Shown: positions 61,336 through 64,000 of the stretch, one piece after another | Position numbering within the stretch: the first letter of the stretch is position 1 | How the letters are laid out: each line of letters begins with the position of its first letter | Assembly (NCBI GenBank): GCA_020854035.1 | Contig: JADZGE010000031.1 | Location: 62,001 to 126,000 of the forward strand | Reading direction: 5' to 3' | DNA length: 64,000 nt | Source of the DNA: Burkholderiales bacterium | Lineage (GTDB): Bacteria > Pseudomonadota > Gammaproteobacteria > Burkholderiales > SG8-41 | Program-made: the position numbers and the translations under genes | Notes under the pieces: model-generated | What the model saw: only the letters and a program-made list of their open reading frames with translations | The model's database searches: none | Told to the model about the DNA's origin: nothing

Positions 61336-61908
61336 TCATCGGCGTTCATCGGGGTTCACCGGCGGCTCCGAAGCGCGGTTCTGAACGAGCCCCGCGATGT
61401 CGGCCGCGCACCGCTCCGCCATGCGCCGCACCTCCTCGCGGTTGCGCAGGCCGAAGGGATGCGGGATCACGGCGATCGGCAGGCCGGGATTGCCGAGCGC
61501 CCGCGCCTGGGCGCGGCCCAGCGTCTCGAACGCGCTCGAGCAGATCGTCACCGCCGCGCGCCCCCGCTTCGCGGCTTCGACGCCGTCGTGGACACTCCAC
61601 GACGCGCAGGAGCCTCAGTCGCCCGAACCGGTGATCACGAGATCGCACTGGCTCGTGATCTCCCGGATCAATTCCTCGGGTGCCGGCACGGACGCAGAAC
61701 GCTTGCGGCGCTTCACCACCGCGGCGACACCGTAGCGGCTCTTCAGCAGGTCCGCGAGATCGTCGACGAGGTGATTGAAATTGGGCTTGGCGTTGTCGAT
61801 GAAGCCGACGACCGCCCCCTTAAGGCCGGCGAGCCGCTTCGGCTCGCTCACACCGGGGACATTGCCCGACGGCGCGGTCGGGTCGTAGAGCTGCACGGTT
61901 CCTGCCAT
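61336..61908 (-). CDS. UGSC-family selenoprotein (in-frame TGA = Sec98)
   Basis: The ATG at 61908 follows GGAGGGGAGC. The reading frame runs 97 codons to LVITGSGD, then TGA (61617-61615), then GSCASWSVHDGVEAAKRGRA and 72 more codons to a TAG/TGA-type stop at 61336. The total is 190 residues. Sec-Gly-Ser-Cys is the signature of the UGSC family, known as selenoproteins or with Cys in place of Sec. The Sec-Cys pair suggests thiol redox chemistry. The first half is a Rossmann-like alpha/beta segment (LKGAVVGFIDNAKPNFNHLV), and the second half ends with IAVIPHPFGLRNREEVRRMA. A perfect SECIS-like hairpin follows the TGA. Confidence 0.88.
61584..61617 (-). promoter_or_regulatory. Candidate bacterial SECIS element of the UGSC gene
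   Basis: On the transcript ten bases after UGA begins a nine-pair perfect stem (CGUCGUGGA with UCCACGACG) with loop GUG at 61595-61593. UGA to loop is 19 bases, identical to the spacing in the MerB-like gene. A G opens the loop, as in known bacterial SECIS elements. Confidence 0.75.
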
Positions 61909-62256
61909 CGCTTGCTCCCCTCCCTTGGTTTCGCGAGACTATACCGCAGCCGCCGGTCCACGATCCGTGCGGCTGCCGGAGCGAGGCTCGTGCCGGGTAT
62001 GATATGCCTCGCGGCGCGGCCGGTGCGGGAGCGCGTGAGCGCGCAGGAATGGAAGGTGCGCATCACCCACGCCGGGTGCTACCGGCTCGCGGCGCGGTCG
62101 CGCGTGACGGAGCCGAGCCGCACGCACATTGTTCCGCACGCGCAGGAACCAGGCGAGCGCGCTCACCGCCGGGCGCAAGCCGCGGGCGCCCCGGCGCGAG
62201 GTGGCCGGGGAGACAGTGCCGCGGTCCGGTCCGCTGCAGCGCACGGGAGGGGAGCA
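61909..62256. other. Divergent promoter region between UGSC and Bug genes
   Basis: No protein-like frame is seen. Both flanking genes carry nearly the same ribosome site (GGGAGGGGAGC), one on each strand. A GGTATGATATGCC near-palindrome lies at 61995-62007 and could hold a -10 element. Confidence 0.4.
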
Positions 62257-63252
62257 ATGCGAATCACGCGCAGAAGGTTCGTCGGGACCGCCCTCGGGGC
62301 CGGCGCGGGGCTGATGCTGGCGGCTGCTTTCGGACCCGCCGGAGCGCAGCCCGCGAACTATCCCGCGAAGACGGTGCGCATCATCGCCCCGTTCCCGCCC
62401 GGGGGCTCGGTCGACCTCATTTCCCGCGCGCTCGCGCCGAGGCTCGCCGAGAGCCTCGGGCAGTCATTCGTCGTCGACAATCGCGCCGGGGCGTCGGGAA
62501 CCATCGGCACGGAGCTCGCCGCGCGGTCGGCGCCCGACGGCTACACGCTGCTCGTCAATACCATCCCGCTCGTCACGAACACGTTCCTCTTCAACCGCGT
62601 GCCGTACGACGCGCTCACCGACTTCGCCCCGATCATGCTCGTCACCTCGTCGCCGTCGGCGGTCTCGGTGCATCCGTCGGTGCCGCCGCGCAACGTGCGC
62701 GAGCTGCTCGATCTCGCGAAGGCGAAACCCGGAGCGATCGACTACGGCACCGCGGGTCCCGGCACGAATCCCCATATCGCGGGGGAGCTCTTCAACTACC
62801 TCGGCAAGGTGAATCTCGTCGCGGTGCACTTCAAGGGCGGTGGCCCGGCCCTGGTCGCGGCAATCAGCGGCGAAGTGAGCGTGTCGTTTTCGGGGGTGGC
62901 GGAAACGTCGCGCTTCGTGAATGCAGGGCGGCTGCGCGCGCTCGGTGTAACGGGCCAGACGCGCACGCCGGCCTTGCCGGAAGTGCCAACCGTCGCGGAG
63001 TCCGGCGTCCCCGGCTACGAGTTCGTGACCTGGAGCGCGATTCTCGCACCGAAGAACACGCCGCCCGCGATCGTCAAGCTCCTGAACGAGCGGCTCGCGG
63101 CCGGACTGCGGCATGCCGACGTGCAGCAGCGCCTCCGGGACATCGGGTTCGAGATCGTCGCGAGTTCACCCGAGGAACTGGGCGCGCACCTTAAGCGGGA
63201 GGCGGCGAAGTGGGGCAAGGTGATCAGGGAACGCGGAATGAAGGTCGAATAA
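62257..63252 (+). CDS. Bug-family tripartite tricarboxylate receptor, Tat-type leader
   Basis: GGGAGGGGAGCA precedes the ATG. The 331-residue protein has a twin-arginine-like start (RITRRRFVGTALGAGAGLML) and then YPAKTVRIIAPFPPGGSVDL, VVDNRAGASGTIGTELAAR, APDGYTLLVNTI, VHFKGGGPALVAAISG and LPEVPTVAESGVPGYE. These are the Bug solute-binding blocks. Tat export would fit a receptor folded before transport. It is divergent from the UGSC operon, so a link in function is possible. Confidence 0.92.
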   Translation: MRITRRRFVGTALGAGAGLMLAAAFGPAGAQPANYPAKTVRIIAPFPPGGSVDLISRALAPRLAESLGQSFVVDNRAGASGTIGTELAARSAPDGYTLLVNTIPLVTNTFLFNRVPYDALTDFAPIMLVTSSPSAVSVHPSVPPRNVRELLDLAKAKPGAIDYGTAGPGTNPHIAGELFNYLGKVNLVAVHFKGGGPALVAAISGEVSVSFSGVAETSRFVNAGRLRALGVTGQTRTPALPEVPTVAESGVPGYEFVTWSAILAPKNTPPAIVKLLNERLAAGLRHADVQQRLRDIGFEIVASSPEELGAHLKREAAKWGKVIRERGMKVE

Positions 63253-63633
63253 GGGCGTGCCTCCCCGTGCCCACCCGGGCAGGGCGTGCCCGCGCCCTCT
63301 CAACCGCGCCCGATGGCCGGGTGGAGTCCCGATTGACTGTCAGCATACTTGACACACCGTTGTGGACGGATCCGCGGCGGCGAAACTCATAAAAACAATA
63401 CGATAGCCGTTAACGGGGTGCAGAACCGGGAATAAGTCGCACCCGCGGCGCGGCTTTCCTGTCAGATTTTTTTACAGGTTGTCACGCCGAGGTGTGGGCG
63501 AGGTGTCGATTTCCCGACGCTGGTGTCGAACTTTCGAACGTTAATCAAAGAGTTACCGTTTTGAACGAAAACCGTGTTGCTGCTTTGCACGATTCTTGCG
63601 GTCGGGCCGATCTGAAGAGGATAGCGGGGAAAA
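63253..63633. other. Intergenic region, probable promoter area
   Basis: CCTGT and ACAGG flank GCAGATTTTTTT-like DNA near 63460-63480. GGTGTCGAACTTTCGAACG near 63520-63541 contains a CGAA..TTCG palindrome. Three GAGGTGT/GGTGTCGA units repeat at 63490-63530. No gene is seen. Confidence 0.4.
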
Positions 63634-63828
63634 ATGTCGGGCAGTAAAAAGCTCTTGGCGGCTTCTGCCGTGATCGCCTATGCGATTACGGCTTTCGTGC
63701 GTCCGGCGCACGCGCCCGAATTCGATCTTCGCAATCCGGGCTTCGTGTCCAACCACGAACTCGTGCCGACTCCCATCATGGGAATACGGGGCGAAATCCG
63801 GATGCTCCCCCTGCCTACCGCGGCCTGA
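63634..63828 (+). CDS. Small exported protein, function unknown
   Basis: The 64-residue protein begins with a leader (KKLLAASAVIAYAITAF) ending in AHA, a signal peptidase I site near residue 26. The remaining 38 residues (EFDLRNPGFVSNHELVPTPI, then MGIRGEIRMLPLP) are soluble. GGGGAAAA lies before the ATG. A secreted peptide or cofactor-system partner is possible; I recognise no family. Confidence 0.5.
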   Translation: MSGSKKLLAASAVIAYAITAFVRPAHAPEFDLRNPGFVSNHELVPTPIMGIRGEIRMLPLPTAA

Positions 63829-63864
63829 GCGCACGAGGCCGTCACGGCGGGACGGCTCCTCGCA

Positions 63865-64000
63865 TCATGTTTTCGAAGGCGGCGCATCGAGCGCCGCGAG
63901 CACCTTCGGCGGGGACATCGGCAACTGCGTCAGGCGACGGCCGGTCGCGCTCGCGATCGCGTTCGCGATCGCCGCCATCGGCGGCACGATGTTGGCCTCC
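63865..64000 (-). CDS. Molybdenum hydroxylase large subunit (CoxL/XdhB type), C-terminal end only
   Basis: The last 44 residues are visible: EANIVPPMAAIANAIASATG, then RRLTQLPMSPPKVLAALDA and the stop at 63865. This ending is typical of xanthine dehydrogenase / aldehyde oxidase family molybdopterin-binding subunits. The rest lies beyond the window. It is convergent with the small exported protein gene. Confidence 0.75.
   Translation of the reverse strand, partial: EANIVPPMAAIANAIASATGRRLTQLPMSPPKVLAALDAPPSKT

Noticed and set aside
61336-61551. A separate 71-residue gene
   Set aside because: It is the C-terminal part of the UGSC protein; there is no ribosome site before the GTG and the frame is continuous with the upstream part through the TGA.

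Overview
The window is high-GC DNA that reads as the chromosome of a betaproteobacterium, Burkholderiales-like, possibly from a metagenome. Signs are a flagellar block in the order flgN-flgM-flgA / flgBCDEFGHIJKL, three Bug-type (tripartite tricarboxylate) periplasmic receptors, a PEP-CTERM exported protein and DUF2339/RMD1/Mla-type genes. No rRNA, intact tRNA or CRISPR array is visible.

Layout. (1) About 1-21.1 kb is an accessory island. It starts with a DUF2339 membrane protein that runs off the left edge. It then carries modules separated by repeats that contain the last ~45 bases of an elongator tRNA-Met plus integrase-site-like flanks (about 5.5, 10.8, 15.6 and 18.6 kb). Cargo: two toxin-antitoxin pairs outside or between modules (DUF4258/YgiT, PIN/Phd-type), a HigBA pair, a TOTE-type primase-helicase, a UvrD-like helicase with ankyrin repeats, two DUF4143-type ATPases, and several relics: a deleted second DUF2339 copy, a VOC fragment, an integrase C-terminus and a frameshifted gene. 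(2) 22.5-35.3 kb is the flagellar cluster with a recognisable sigma-28 promoter before flgM. (3) 35.4-43.5 kb holds a degenerate EAL protein, a three-domain cell-wall hydrolase, a SAM hydroxide adenosyltransferase, RMD1, a solitary MlaF-like ATPase, an acyltransferase-3 and an MmgE/PrpD enzyme. (4) 43.7-50.5 kb holds a MaoC-type dehydratase and a DltA/MBOAT/acyl-carrier trio, facing a methyltransferase, a desaturase and an ACT protein. (5) 50.8-64 kb is catabolic: monooxygenase-like proteins, two SDRs, a GST, three Bug receptors, a cysteine-dioxygenase-like cupin, MOSC and PEP-CTERM proteins, and a UGSC selenoprotein with its partner. The right edge cuts a molybdenum hydroxylase large subunit.

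Most notable: two genes are interrupted by an in-frame TGA that is best read as selenocysteine. One is a MerB-like organomercurial lyase relative (6060-6773, minus strand), where the Sec falls where catalytic Cys159 of MerB would be. The other is a UGSC-family protein (61336-61908, minus strand). In both, a perfect hairpin starts 11-12 bases after the TGA, as expected of a bacterial SECIS element. The MerB-like hairpin has the same GGUC loop as E. coli fdhF. Ordinary gene calling would split both genes.
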